Positions 55,238 to 64,000 of a stretch of DNA of 64,000 bases are shown here, in pieces (within the stretch, counting starts at the first letter, position 1; each line of letters opens with the position of its first letter). The position numbers were made by a program, and so were the translations under genes. The stretch is taken from assembly GCF_002806975.1 (NCBI RefSeq), contig NZ_NIHD01000009.1, positions 62,001-126,000 of the forward strand. Reading direction: 5' to 3'. The notes beneath the pieces were generated by a model that was not told where the DNA came from, did no database searches, and worked only from the letters and a program-made list of their open reading frames with translations. This stretch comes from Marinobacter aromaticivorans. Its GTDB lineage: Bacteria; Pseudomonadota; Gammaproteobacteria; Pseudomonadales; Oleiphilaceae.

Positions 55238-56194
55238 ATGGGTGAATTCGAGCTGATCCGGCAGTATTTTTTGCCGTTAGCCCGTGTGCGCGGTTCCCAC
55301 TCGCTGGTGCTGGGGCCGGGCGACGACTGTGCCGTGCAGAGAATTCCGCCTGGTTCTGATCTGGTTTTTTCCATCGATACGCTGGTTGAAGGCGTACATT
55401 TCCCTCCCGGCTACCGCCCGGATTTCCTGGGCTGGCGCGCGCTGGCAGTTGCGGCCAGCGATCTTGCGGCCATGGGTGCCACCCCTTCCTGTTTTACGCT
55501 GGCGTTGACGCTGCCTGCGGCCCGCGAGCCCTGGTTGCGTGATTTTGCACAGGGGCTGGGTAAGGCCGCCGAATCCTTTGGCCTTGTACTAGCCGGAGGT
55601 GATACCACCCGGGGCCCTCTGGCGCTGAGCATACAGGTGCATGGCCTGGTGGAGCAGGGCGCCGCTCTCTGCCGCTCCGGAGCCCGCATTGGTGATCTGG
55701 TTGTGGTTTCCGGTACCCTGGGTGATGCCGGCGCAGCCCTGGACTATCTTGATGCCGGCAACCCGACGGCAGACGAGAAGTTTGTGCTGGAGCGTTACCA
55801 CCACCCCCGGCCAAGGCTGAAACTGGGGGTCGCCCTGAGAGGCCTTGCCACGGCTGCGATTGATGTGTCTGATGGATTGCTTGCCGATCTTGGTCATATT
55901 CTTGAAGCGTCGGCAGTGGGTGCAAACATCGACCGTGCCAGGGTGCCCGTGTCGCCGGCGCTTGCTCGCCTGAAAGGGGAATCGGCGCTGGATTACGCAT
56001 TGCATTGCGGCGACGATTATGAACTCTGTGCCGCCCTCCCGGAAGCAGGCTGGGCGGCTGCGCCGCCGTCATTAAAAGCTCAACTCACTGTTATAGGCGT
56101 GATCGAGGCAGAACCCGGTTTGCGTGTTGACGGCATCGCTGTATCGTCAGGCTCAGGTGCTGAGGGTTTTGACCATTTCAGGAGAGCAACATGA
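55238..56194 (+). CDS. thiL: Thiamine-monophosphate kinase
   Basis: 318 aa. Phosphorylates TMP to TPP, the final step of thiamine biosynthesis. LGPGDDCAVQ (metal/ATP-binding aspartates), FSIDTLVEGVHF, AVAASDLAAMGATPS, LAGGDTTRGPL and AIDVSDGLLADLGHI are ThiL blocks. It overlaps pgpA by 4 nt. Its product TPP is the ligand of the riboswitch at 641-744. Confidence 0.97.
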   Translation: MGEFELIRQYFLPLARVRGSHSLVLGPGDDCAVQRIPPGSDLVFSIDTLVEGVHFPPGYRPDFLGWRALAVAASDLAAMGATPSCFTLALTLPAAREPWLRDFAQGLGKAAESFGLVLAGGDTTRGPLALSIQVHGLVEQGAALCRSGARIGDLVVVSGTLGDAGAALDYLDAGNPTADEKFVLERYHHPRPRLKLGVALRGLATAAIDVSDGLLADLGHILEASAVGANIDRARVPVSPALARLKGESALDYALHCGDDYELCAALPEAGWAAAPPSLKAQLTVIGVIEAEPGLRVDGIAVSSGSGAEGFDHFRRAT

Positions 56195-56718
56195 GCGCGG
56201 AAGACCAGTGGCCAGAACCGGATTTACCCCAGGCCCTGCTGCCGCCGGGGTTTCTTAAAAACCCCGTGCACCTGCTGGCTTTCGGTTTTGGCAGCGGCGT
56301 AGCGCCACGTGCGCCTGGTACCTGGGGGAGCCTTGTGGCGATTCCCCTGTGGTATGGTTTTGCATGGTTGCCGCCGGTAGCATACTGGCTGGTGGTGGTT
56401 CTGGCGTTTGTGGTGGGCATCTGGCTTTGTGGAAAAACAGCCACAGACCTGAAAGTGCACGACCATGGCGGTATCGTCTGGGATGAGTTTGTGGGAATGT
56501 GGATTGCCCTGGGGCTCTTCCCGGATCAGATTTACGGTGTTCTGCTGGCATTTCTGGTTTTCAGGTTTTTCGATGTGCTCAAACCCTGGCCCATCAATTG
56601 GCTGGACGAACGCTTGCCCGGGGGGCTTGGAATCATGGTGGATGATGTGGTTGCAGGCATAATGGCACTGGCGTGCCTTTTCGCTATTGATGTCTGGCTG
56701 ATGCCCTACATTATCTAG
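56191..56718 (+). CDS. pgpA: Phosphatidylglycerophosphatase A
   Basis: 175-aa inner-membrane phosphatase that makes phosphatidylglycerol. FGFGSGVAPRAPGTWGSLVAIP at the N-terminus and the metal-binding segment VHDHGGIVWDEFVGMWIAL are diagnostic, with three to four TM segments. Last gene of the nrdR-pgpA run; no clear terminator follows. Confidence 0.95.
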   Translation: MSAEDQWPEPDLPQALLPPGFLKNPVHLLAFGFGSGVAPRAPGTWGSLVAIPLWYGFAWLPPVAYWLVVVLAFVVGIWLCGKTATDLKVHDHGGIVWDEFVGMWIALGLFPDQIYGVLLAFLVFRFFDVLKPWPINWLDERLPGGLGIMVDDVVAGIMALACLFAIDVWLMPYII

Positions 56719-56769
56719 AAGCAGTTTTCGACGGAGGGGCAGTGAGGTTAATACGAGAGCCGCAGCTAA

Positions 56770-56973
56770 TCAGTGTACCTGATGCTCTTCCGGAAGCATT
56801 TTTACAACGTGCAGGAAGCGCTTCAGGCCGATTTCAGCTCGTTCCCGGGAGGCAAAGGGGCCGCTGTCAAAACCTTCGCGGGTTGTGAAGTACCATTTGC
56901 TCCCAACACAAAAAAAGCGACTGCTGCGAAAGGGGATGCGCCCTTCTTCTCCTGATCTGACCTGGGTGTTCAT
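56770..56973 (-). CDS. Small conserved protein, DUF6316-like
   Basis: 67 aa. The core FFCVGSKWYFTTREGFDSGP followed by FASRERAEIGLKRFL has the look of a small family (WYF.TREG..GPF.S...A) that I associate with DUF6316; the name is from memory and uncertain. It converges on pgpA and fills an otherwise empty 410-nt gap. GGGAG lies 6 nt before the ATG on the minus strand, which supports expression. Function unknown. Confidence 0.7.
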   Translation of the reverse strand: MNTQVRSGEEGRIPFRSSRFFCVGSKWYFTTREGFDSGPFASRERAEIGLKRFLHVVKMLPEEHQVH

Positions 56974-57129
56974 GGCCGGCTCCCGTGCCCGCTTGCTGTT
57001 TCGTCATTCCGGGGCTGTGTGGTTGATAAGAGTTTGTTTAAAATTAATACAATTTCCGGCGAATTCAACATTTTTTGACAATTATGTGATGGCTCTTGCA
57101 GGCCTTCCCGGTATCGCAAAGGAGAAAAC

Positions 57130-57831
57130 ATGAATAACTGCACTATCTTGAACACCGCCAGATTTGACGTGAGCGACTCACGCCGGAGTTTCCGGACCAT
57201 CCGGGTTTTTCTTGCCGCAGCGGCCATGCTGATTCTTGCGGGCTGCTCGTCAGCGCTTACCCGGCTGGAAACCTGGGAAGGAACACCCGCCCGGGCCGCC
57301 GATGCGGCAACCCTGAAAGCCCCGGGCGCTATTCAGGTGAGCCAGGTGAACGGTCGCAAAATGACCAACTACCTGATGGATGACCTGGCACTGGACTATG
57401 CCCTGTTGCCTGGTGAAAACGAGGTGGTATTCACTTACAAGACCATATGGGCCAAATCCGGTGTGGTGAGAAACGGTGAGTCCAAGGTGCATGTGATTGA
57501 AAGCGATCCGCAGGTGGTGCGCTTTGAGGCGAGTCCCAACGAAACCTACAGGTTTGAGTTCGAGAAGCCGGAATCCCGTCGCCAGGCAGAGCAAATGCTG
57601 CCGGAATTTTCGGCGGCCATTGTTGCCGCCGATGGTCAGGCGCTGGCCCGCTCAACCAAATGGTCAGCCAGCGAAAAACGCACAGAAGGGCTCTCCTTGA
57701 CCGAGCGCCAGGCTCCCGATGATGCAGTCAGTATCGATCAGGACGGAAGCTCGTTGGAGCGCCTGAAAGCTGTCTGGGCCACCGCTACCGAGGAAGAGAA
57801 AAAGGCGTTTTTGCGCTGGGCTTTTGAGTGA
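57130..57831 (+). CDS. DUF2057 family lipoprotein (YccT-like)
   Basis: 233 aa. The signal segment ends in lipobox LAGC (C39, followed by Ser). Downstream, GAIQVSQVNGRKMTNYLMDD, LLPGENEVVFTYKTIW and the short beta-rich repeats resemble DUF2057 (a YccT-type protein is a curli-related periplasmic factor in E. coli). The C-terminal quarter (SLERLKAVWATATEEEKKAF) looks like an amphipathic helix. AAAGGAG is 5 nt before the ATG. It converges with the wax ester synthase homologue. Confidence 0.8.
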   Translation: MNNCTILNTARFDVSDSRRSFRTIRVFLAAAAMLILAGCSSALTRLETWEGTPARAADAATLKAPGAIQVSQVNGRKMTNYLMDDLALDYALLPGENEVVFTYKTIWAKSGVVRNGESKVHVIESDPQVVRFEASPNETYRFEFEKPESRRQAEQMLPEFSAAIVAADGQALARSTKWSASEKRTEGLSLTERQAPDDAVSIDQDGSSLERLKAVWATATEEEKKAFLRWAFE

Positions 57832-57855
57832 GCAGGTTGTTGTCCGGTTGCAGTG

Positions 57856-59397
57856 TCAGCGTTTCAGGCGAGTCGTCAGCTTTTTCAGTGCCTTCTCTAG
57901 CGTGTTGCCAAGCAGGTTTACAGCATCGTCCAGCAGTGTCTGGTTCCGGGTTTCCGTGAGCAGTGCGTGCACTTCTTCCGGGTCCAGCGTGCCTGCGGCA
58001 TTCTCAATTGCCTCGAGGCTGTCCAGAACATGGCCCCGGATAGATTCGCATTCGGGCACTGTGTCCGGGCACACGGTGAAATTGAGGGTCAGGCTGCCCT
58101 GATAGCTGACAACAACAATAGCCAGCCCCATGCTGTCGAACAGAGGGGCGGCGTTGTATTGCTGTACGAGTTTCGCGCCCCTCAGATAGAGCGGCACCTG
58201 GGGGCCAGGCACGTTGGTGATGGGCAGGTTGAACACGGGTTGAAAACGCTGGGCAATCTGCAGTTCTGAATACAGCCTCGCAGACAGCATCAGCATGGTT
58301 GTTGGCAAAAGCTCGGTGAGCCGGTCTGCGGCAATGGCTTCGCGATAGGGTTCGGACGCCACGGCATTCCAGTGAATCCGGCGTATGCGTCTGGCCGGGT
58401 TATGCTCGTTGGTGGCAAGGTCCAGAAGCATGGCCGACATCTGGTTGCCGGTGGTTCTGCGCAGCGTGTTTGAGCGCACCGAGATGGGGGCCATGGCGAT
58501 CAGGGACTGGTCGGTGTCCATGCCCTGCCCGTCAAGGTAACTTCGCAGCGTTTCCGCGCAAAGCCCCAGCACCACATCATTCAGAGTAACATCCCCCAAA
58601 GACGCCTTGATTGCTTTAAGGCGGGATAATTCAACCCGCGCCGATATGATCCGGCGGTTGGCGGTAATTTGCCGGTTAAACGGGCACTGGGGTGCAGAAA
58701 ACAAAGGGAATGGCAGGGGGAGTTTGCGTAACTGTTTCTGAACAAGGCCACGGGCGGTTGCTTCCGCTGCACCCGCGATCAATGAGGTGATTTGCCAGGG
58801 GGTTCGTAATATGTTCGCCCCGGCCTGGATCATTACCCGCTCCTCGGAGGGTTCGGGGCGCGGATGCCAGGGGCGCGGCGCACTTATGGCCTGCGGCATC
58901 GGGGTATATTCCATCAATTTGCCGATAATTTCCTCACCACTGAATGCGTCAATGGCGGCATGATGCAGCTTCACAATCAGTGCAAGGCCAGCCTTGCCTT
59001 CTTGTTCCTCCCCCAGTTGAAACCCGTCCACGAAGGTTATGTGCCAAAGTGGTCGATCCCGCCTCAGCGGTTGTTCCAGAATCCGTTCGGCAAGGGTCAT
59101 CAGGCTGTCTTCGCGGCTGTTGGTGCCCAGGCTGACATAGGCCAGGTGGCGTTCAATGCTGAAATCCGGATCATCAATCCAGTAGGGCCGCCCCAGGCGC
59201 AGGGGAATTTCTTTGAGGCGCTGGCGGAAAACCGGCACCACGTGAAGGCGGCTCCGCAGGTAGGCAATGAAGGTGGTGAATGCCAGTGGCGCTTCCTGTT
59301 CACTGGCGTCAAAAAGATAGATGCTGCCGCTATGCATTGGCGCATTTGCAGATTCCAGATACAGGAAAGAGGCGTCCAGTTCCGATAGCTGCCGCAT
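57856..59397 (-). CDS. Wax ester synthase/diacylglycerol acyltransferase (WS/DGAT) family protein
   Basis: 513 aa. N-terminal LSELDASFLYLESANAPMHSG is diagnostic of the bacterial WS/DGAT family. The acyltransferase histidine motif at 145-151 reads HHAAIDA where HHxxxDG is usual, so the glycine is alanine. The second family block PLWHITFVDGF and NDVVLGLCAETLRSYL are present. The enzyme uses acyl-CoA and a fatty alcohol or diacylglycerol to make storage lipid, which is typical of oil-degrading marine bacteria. ATG 59397 has GGAG at 7 nt. Substrate preference cannot be read from sequence. Confidence 0.9.
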   Translation of the reverse strand: MRQLSELDASFLYLESANAPMHSGSIYLFDASEQEAPLAFTTFIAYLRSRLHVVPVFRQRLKEIPLRLGRPYWIDDPDFSIERHLAYVSLGTNSREDSLMTLAERILEQPLRRDRPLWHITFVDGFQLGEEQEGKAGLALIVKLHHAAIDAFSGEEIIGKLMEYTPMPQAISAPRPWHPRPEPSEERVMIQAGANILRTPWQITSLIAGAAEATARGLVQKQLRKLPLPFPLFSAPQCPFNRQITANRRIISARVELSRLKAIKASLGDVTLNDVVLGLCAETLRSYLDGQGMDTDQSLIAMAPISVRSNTLRRTTGNQMSAMLLDLATNEHNPARRIRRIHWNAVASEPYREAIAADRLTELLPTTMLMLSARLYSELQIAQRFQPVFNLPITNVPGPQVPLYLRGAKLVQQYNAAPLFDSMGLAIVVVSYQGSLTLNFTVCPDTVPECESIRGHVLDSLEAIENAAGTLDPEEVHALLTETRNQTLLDDAVNLLGNTLEKALKKLTTRLKR

Positions 59398-59513
59398 CAA
59401 GGGGCTCCGCTCGTTGTCAGGGTTTGTCTCAGTATAAACGAACCGGCGGCTTTTTCTGTTGACTTATCTGCCTGCCGGGCCGCCGCGGCCGGGCCATTAT
59501 TGCCCTCTGATGT

Positions 59514-60434
59514 TCAGGGGGAAAGATCATCCAGCCAGTTTGTTATTGCCGGGTCGTCAACCAGTCTTTGCCAGAACCACATCAAAGCCTTGCCTTTATC
59601 TTCCGCGTGTCTTGCCGCCTGAAGCACAACGGGCTGCCTGGGCTCCTGCACCTGTTTTTCCACGAGTTTGCCAGCGGCGAGAAGGGTCTTTATTCGTGAT
59701 CTCGGCAACCATCCTACGCCAATGCCCGCCTGTTGCATTGCGATTTTGTGGCCAATGCTGGCGCCGGTGACTGTGCTCTGGCGATGAAATATGCCGGCAT
59801 GCCCGGCAGGTAACGACCGTGAGGTATCCGCCGCGACAGCAGCGGGAAAGCGGCAGATAGCTTCCTCGCTCAGGGGTTCGTCCACATCCGCAAGTGGATG
59901 GTCGGGCGACACGGCAAAAACAAAGGACATCTGGCCGAGGATATGGCTGGTGAAATTTCCTGCCGGTTTGCTGATGTCGTCGGCACCCACAATCAGGTCC
60001 ACTCTGCGGCTTTGCAGGGCGTCCCAGGTTCCGGCAAACACTTCTTCGGTTATCTGTACGTCTACGGGGATGCCCAGATTGTAGAAGTCTTTGATGGCAG
60101 GGAACAGGCATTCGGCCGGCAACAGTGAGTTGAGCCCGATGCGCAACCGGGTCTCCCAGCCCTGCGCCACCTGACGGGTTGAATGCGCGAGATTTTCCGC
60201 CGCCTCAAGCAGGGTTCGGCCTTCTTCGAGCAGGTAGCGGCCGGCCGGGGTGAGTACGGCACGGTGCCCGCTCCGGTCAAAGAGGGTTACGTTCAGGTCT
60301 TCTTCGAGTTTCTGCACGGTGTAACTGATGGCGGAGGGTACCCGGAATAGCTGGCTTGCGGCGCCAGCAAAGGTGCCTTTACGATCGATGGCATCAAGGA
60401 CTCTGAGGGCATCTATGGTGATGGCTGTGTGCAT
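59514..60434 (-). CDS. LysR-type regulator, YhaJ-like
   Basis: 306 aa. The N-terminal HTH (GTFAGAASQLFRVPSAISYT, about residues 20-39) and QKLEEDLNVTLFDRSGHRA closely resemble E. coli YhaJ, a regulator of responses to quinone-like compounds. A periplasmic-binding-like effector domain follows. It is divergent from a yqjG-type glutathionyl-hydroquinone reductase (172-nt gap). In E. coli yhaJ is also near yqjG, which suggests it controls that gene. That link is an inference. Confidence 0.88.
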   Translation of the reverse strand: MHTAITIDALRVLDAIDRKGTFAGAASQLFRVPSAISYTVQKLEEDLNVTLFDRSGHRAVLTPAGRYLLEEGRTLLEAAENLAHSTRQVAQGWETRLRIGLNSLLPAECLFPAIKDFYNLGIPVDVQITEEVFAGTWDALQSRRVDLIVGADDISKPAGNFTSHILGQMSFVFAVSPDHPLADVDEPLSEEAICRFPAAVAADTSRSLPAGHAGIFHRQSTVTGASIGHKIAMQQAGIGVGWLPRSRIKTLLAAGKLVEKQVQEPRQPVVLQAARHAEDKGKALMWFWQRLVDDPAITNWLDDLSP

Positions 60435-60606
60435 GTTCGAATTATCTGAGGTAGTTGGCCAGAATTGCTTGTTTGAGAGTGTAGCAGTATAGCCGCTATC
60501 CTATTTTATATGTGGAGTTCGCGGCTGCCCGGCAGCCGCCCGATACTATGTGCCGGCCTTCTTAAAGCCTGGCATGGCAATTCGAAAAAATTGAGGTTTA
60601 TGCGTT

Positions 60607-61593
60607 ATGGGACTTCTCGTTGATGGAAAATGGCAGGACAAGTGGTACGACACCAGTAAAACCGGTGGCAAATTCGAGCGTGAAGCGGCGCGGTTCCGCA
60701 ACTGGGTAACCGCGGATGGTTCGCCGGGGCCGGCAGGCGAAGGCGGCTTCGCCGCAGAGTCGGGGCGCTACCATTTGTATGTGTCGATGGCCTGCCCCTG
60801 GGCTCACCGTACATTGATTTTTCGCAAACTGAAGGGGCTTGAGGATCATATATCCGTGTCGGTTGTGCATCCGGACATGGTGGAGAACGGCTGGGAGTTC
60901 CGCCCTGGTGAGGAAACGCACAGGGATGATTTGTACGATTATCGCTTTATGCACCAAGTATACACCAAGGCGGCGCCAGGCTACTCGGGGCGGGTGACGG
61001 TGCCGGTGCTGTGGGACAAGCACCGGCAGACCATTGCCAGCAATGAGTCGGCAGACATTATCCGCATGTTCAACTCGGCGTTTGATGGCCTCGAAGGCGT
61101 GAACTCTGATCTGGATTTTTATCCGGAGGCGCTGCGGGCAGAGATTGATGCGGTGAATGAGCGTGTGTACGACACAGTCAACAACGGCGTTTACAAGGCA
61201 GGTTTTGCGACGGCTCAGGATCAGTATGAAAAGGCCTATTCCGAGTTGTTCGATTCGCTGGACTGGCTGGAGGCCAGGCTTTCAGGGCAGCGTTATTTGA
61301 CCGGAAGCGCCATTACAGAAGCGGACTGGCGGTTGTTCACGACACTGGTCCGGTTTGATGCGGTTTACTACAGTCACTTCAAGTGCAATCGCCAGCGCAT
61401 CAGTGATTTTCCGGCGCTTTCAGGTTATCTGAGGGAGCTGTATCAGGTGCCTGGTGTGGCCGGTACCGTGGATATTGGCCAGATCAAGCGTCACTATTAT
61501 GTGAGCCAGCGTACCATTAACCCCACCCAGATTGTGCCGGTGGGGCCGCAATTGGATTTCACCGCTCCCCACGGTCGCGATCGTCTTAGCTGA
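60607..61593 (+). CDS. yqjG: Glutathionyl-hydroquinone reductase (Xi-class GST, YqjG-like)
   Basis: 328 aa. Reduces glutathionyl-(hydro)quinones with glutathione. The catalytic cysteine motif is SMACPWAHRTLI (about residues 60-71), with FSxx-type N-terminal lead FRNWVTADG and ending LDFTAPHGRDRL. GAGEGGF-like GEGGFAAESGRYHLYVS precedes the cysteine, as in E. coli YqjG (328 aa). It is divergent from a YhaJ-like regulator, and its last 8 nt overlap the convergent ispB end. Confidence 0.93.
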   Translation: MGLLVDGKWQDKWYDTSKTGGKFEREAARFRNWVTADGSPGPAGEGGFAAESGRYHLYVSMACPWAHRTLIFRKLKGLEDHISVSVVHPDMVENGWEFRPGEETHRDDLYDYRFMHQVYTKAAPGYSGRVTVPVLWDKHRQTIASNESADIIRMFNSAFDGLEGVNSDLDFYPEALRAEIDAVNERVYDTVNNGVYKAGFATAQDQYEKAYSELFDSLDWLEARLSGQRYLTGSAITEADWRLFTTLVRFDAVYYSHFKCNRQRISDFPALSGYLRELYQVPGVAGTVDIGQIKRHYYVSQRTINPTQIVPVGPQLDFTAPHGRDRLS

Positions 61594-62554
61594 CCCGTGC
61601 CACGGCTACCTGGGTCAGTAGCTCCAGGGCGTCTTTATGGGCTGAGTCGGGGAGGGCGCTCAGGGTGTCAGAAGCCTTGGCAGCTTCGGCCCTGGCCCTT
61701 TTCATGGTGTATTCCAGGGCGCCGGAGCTTTCAACAAGCCTGAGTATCTGAGGCAGGTTATCCAGGCCCGCTTTGCGGATGGCCTGGCGGATGAGCTGGC
61801 GGTCTTCCTCGGTGCTTTGGGCCATGGCGTGAATCAGGGGCAGGGTGGTTTTGCCCTCTGCCAGGTCGTCGCCCACATTTTTGCCCATGGCTTCGGCGTC
61901 GCCCCGGTAATCGAGAACATCGTCCACCAGCTGGAACGCCAGCCCCAGGTGCTTGCCATAGTCCTTTAGCGCCTGTTCCTGGGCGTTGTCTGCGTTAGCA
62001 AGCAAGGCGCCGGTGTGCGAGGCCGCTTCGAACAGCATGGCCGTTTTATTGTGTATCACGGTCATGTACTGTTCTTCGGTGAGATCCGGGTTTTTCACGT
62101 TCATCAGCTGCATGACTTCGCCCTGAGCGATTACCGCAGTGGCACGAGACAGAACCTCCATAATGGGGAGGCTTTTCAGCTCGACCATCATCTCGAATGC
62201 GCGGGCGTAGAGGAAATCACCTACCAGTACGCTTGGGGCGTTCCCCCAGTTGGCGTTCGCTGTGCTCCGGCCCCGGCGCATATCCGATGTGTCCACCACG
62301 TCATCATGGAGCAGGGTGGCGGTATGCAGGAATTCAATGACAGCGGCGAGCTTGAGATGTTCGTCTTTCGTATAGCCGGCAGCCCGGCTGGAAAGCAGAA
62401 CCAGTAAAGGCCTCAGGCGCTTGCCACCACTTTCAATGATGTACTGGGCTATTTTTTCTACCAGAGGAACGTCCGAAGAAAGCCGCTGGATGATCAGGTC
62501 ATTAACGCGGCGGAAGTCGTCTGCCACGGTGTCGTAAATGCGCTGGGCTGTCAT
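61586..62554 (-). CDS. ispB: Octaprenyl (polyprenyl) diphosphate synthase
   Basis: 322-aa trans-prenyltransferase that makes the ubiquinone side chain. First aspartate-rich motif LLHDDVVDTSDMRRG (about 83-97), second QLVDDVLDYRGDAE (about 209-222), plus GGKRLRPLLVLLSS. Chain length cannot be deduced. It is divergent from rplU, the conserved gammaproteobacterial arrangement. Confidence 0.96.
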   Translation of the reverse strand: MTAQRIYDTVADDFRRVNDLIIQRLSSDVPLVEKIAQYIIESGGKRLRPLLVLLSSRAAGYTKDEHLKLAAVIEFLHTATLLHDDVVDTSDMRRGRSTANANWGNAPSVLVGDFLYARAFEMMVELKSLPIMEVLSRATAVIAQGEVMQLMNVKNPDLTEEQYMTVIHNKTAMLFEAASHTGALLANADNAQEQALKDYGKHLGLAFQLVDDVLDYRGDAEAMGKNVGDDLAEGKTTLPLIHAMAQSTEEDRQLIRQAIRKAGLDNLPQILRLVESSGALEYTMKRARAEAAKASDTLSALPDSAHKDALELLTQVAVARVS

Positions 62555-62679
62555 GCGGCTAATGGATCCCTTGCTGGTATTGTTGCTGGTGACGTGGTTG
62601 TTATCTGTTGTCTGGCTTGCTGTTGATGCAGGCAGGTTGCGGCAATGCTAGGTATTGCGGCGGTTAGTGTCAACTTGGC

Positions 62680-62708
62680 TTGTATTGCGAGGCGCCTTTT
62701 CGTACAAT
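62680..62708 (+). promoter_or_regulatory. Predicted sigma70 promoter of rplU-rpmA
   Basis: TTGTAT (62680-62685) and TACAAT (62703-62708) are separated by exactly 17 nt. A start near 62715 would give a leader of about 100 nt before rplU. Confidence 0.6.
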
Positions 62709-62736
62709 CACGCGCCCAACTCATCCCAACCTGCGC

Positions 62737-62784
62737 TCCCTGCTATAGGGTTGCCGAAGCGCTTCCCTTAGAACCAGGTGGATA
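62737..62784 (+). promoter_or_regulatory. Structured 5' leader of rplU (candidate autoregulatory element)
   Basis: TCCCTGCT (62737-62744) is perfectly complementary to AGCAGGGA (62777-62784). Inside the loop AGGG (62747-62750) can pair with CCCT (62765-62768), and AAGCGCTT is self-complementary. It lies between the predicted promoter and the rplU ribosome-binding site. Ribosomal-protein operons often carry such leaders; function here is an inference. Confidence 0.4.
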
Positions 62785-62817
62785 AGAGCAGGGATGGGTC
62801 AATCGCGGAGACTATGA

Positions 62818-63129
62818 ATGTACGCAGTTATTGTTAGCGGTGGTAAACAGCACCGTGTTAAGGAAGGCGAAACGCTGAAGCTGGAAAAGCTGGAAGTGGA
62901 GACTGGCGGCAACGTCGAGTTTGACCGCGTTCTGCTGATCGCTGATGGCGACAATTTCAAGGTTGGTGCGCCGGTTGTTGATGGTGCGAAAGTGACTGCC
63001 GAGGTGGTTAGCCACGGTCGTCATGACAAGATCAATATCATCAAGTTCCGTCGTCGTAAGCACTCAATGAAGCGTCAGGGCCACCGCCAGTGGTTTACTG
63101 AGGTCAAGATCACGGGTATTCAGGGCTAA
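62818..63129 (+). CDS. rplU: 50S ribosomal protein L21
   Basis: 103 aa, identical in length to E. coli L21. [40 protein letters not shown] and [16 protein letters not shown] are characteristic. GGAG lies 7 nt before the ATG. Followed by rpmA after 35 nt. Confidence 0.98.
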   Translation: MYAVIVSGGKQHRVKEGETLKLEKLEVETGGNVEFDRVLLIADGDNFKVGAPVVDGAKVTAEVVSHGRHDKINIIKFRRRKHSMKRQGHRQWFTEVKITGIQG

Positions 63130-63164
63130 GTTCCCGGAATAGACCCCATAACAGGAGGCTTGTC

Positions 63165-63425
63165 ATGGCTCACAAAAAAGCAGCAGGTAGTACCCGTAAC
63201 GGTCGCGATTCCGAGTCGAAACGGCTTGGTGTCAAGCGCTATGGTGGCGAAGCAGTATCTGCAGGCAGCATCATTGTTCGTCAGCGCGGAACCCGTTTCC
63301 ACGCCGGCACCAATGTTGGTCTGGGTAGGGACCACACACTGTTTGCGAAAGCAGACGGTCAGGTCAAGTTCGAAACCAAAGGCCCGCAGAACCGCAAGTT
63401 TGTCAGCATCGTTCCGGCTGCGTAA
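63165..63425 (+). CDS. rpmA: 50S ribosomal protein L27
   Basis: 86 aa. [20 protein letters not shown] at the N-terminus reaches the peptidyl-transferase centre, and there is no cleavable N-terminal extension of the Firmicutes type. [19 protein letters not shown] is the core signature. Cotranscribed with rplU; a terminator lies before obgE. Confidence 0.98.
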   Translation: MAHKKAAGSTRNGRDSESKRLGVKRYGGEAVSAGSIIVRQRGTRFHAGTNVGLGRDHTLFAKADGQVKFETKGPQNRKFVSIVPAA

Positions 63426-63466
63426 GCAGCGGCGAGCCGGTTCTGTCAAGCATTGGGTTGACCTGA

Positions 63467-64000
<534 letters not shown>

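Overview
The window reads as a chromosomal segment of a marine gammaproteobacterium, most likely Marinobacter or a close relative. This placement is an inference. It rests on Pseudomonas-type gene blocks (tolC/thiC/nudF/cpdA; priA-argS-SPOR-hslVU; ponA/pilMNOPQ-aroKB-damX-gltBD-hemE; nrdR-rib-nusB-thiL-pgpA; ispB/rplU-rpmA-obgE), a wax ester synthase/DGAT-family gene, and moderately high GC. I see no rRNA or tRNA genes, CRISPR array, prophage or insertion sequence. Nearly everything is housekeeping.

Layout. 1-5300: start of tolC facing left, then a TPP riboswitch and thiC, two large inverted repeats, and nudF-DUF1249-cpdA. 5287-11165: metE and its divergent regulator metR, gcvH, a third large inverted repeat, an RlmI-type rRNA methyltransferase and a HAD phosphatase. 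11335-15550: rppH, ptsP and a patatin-like protein whose nucleophile serine is replaced by asparagine. 15605-24240 (minus strand): hslU, hslV, a fourth large inverted repeat, a SPOR protein, argS, an AT-richer Ig-like surface lipoprotein inserted between argS and priA, then priA. 24500-37200: rpmE, malic enzyme, PBP1A, divergent pilMNOPQ (type IV pilus alignment complex and secretin), aroK, aroB and damX. 37400-46330: gltB, gltD, hemE, an MFS transporter and a PilZ protein. 46383-49806: radA and ettA separated by three 96-bp tandem repeats. 50088-56718: glyA, nrdR, ribD, a RibBX-like ribB, ribH, nusB, thiL and pgpA. 56770-64000: a small conserved gene, a DUF2057 lipoprotein, the wax ester synthase homologue, a YhaJ-like LysR regulator divergent from a YqjG-like glutathionyl-hydroquinone reductase, ispB, rplU, rpmA and the start of obgE.

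The most unusual signal is a family of four intergenic inverted repeats (2764-2867, 2971-3079, 9068-9176, 17574-17684). Three have a conserved 53-nt centre flanked by perfectly complementary 28-29 nt arms. The inner ~13 nt of those arms is shared between loci. The outer ~15 nt differs completely from locus to locus, yet is always perfectly self-complementary. The fourth is a diverged relative. I do not recognise the family as a named one. It behaves either like an RNA/DNA hairpin under compensatory constraint or like an element that duplicates locus sequence in inverted orientation.

Functional links: thiamine (riboswitch-thiC, thiL), methionine and one-carbon metabolism (metE/metR, gcvH, glyA), riboflavin (ribD, ribBX, ribH, with riboflavin synthase absent from the cluster), nitrogen assimilation (gltBD), type IV pili (pilMNOPQ, with a PilZ protein elsewhere) and envelope growth (PBP1A, DamX, a second SPOR protein).
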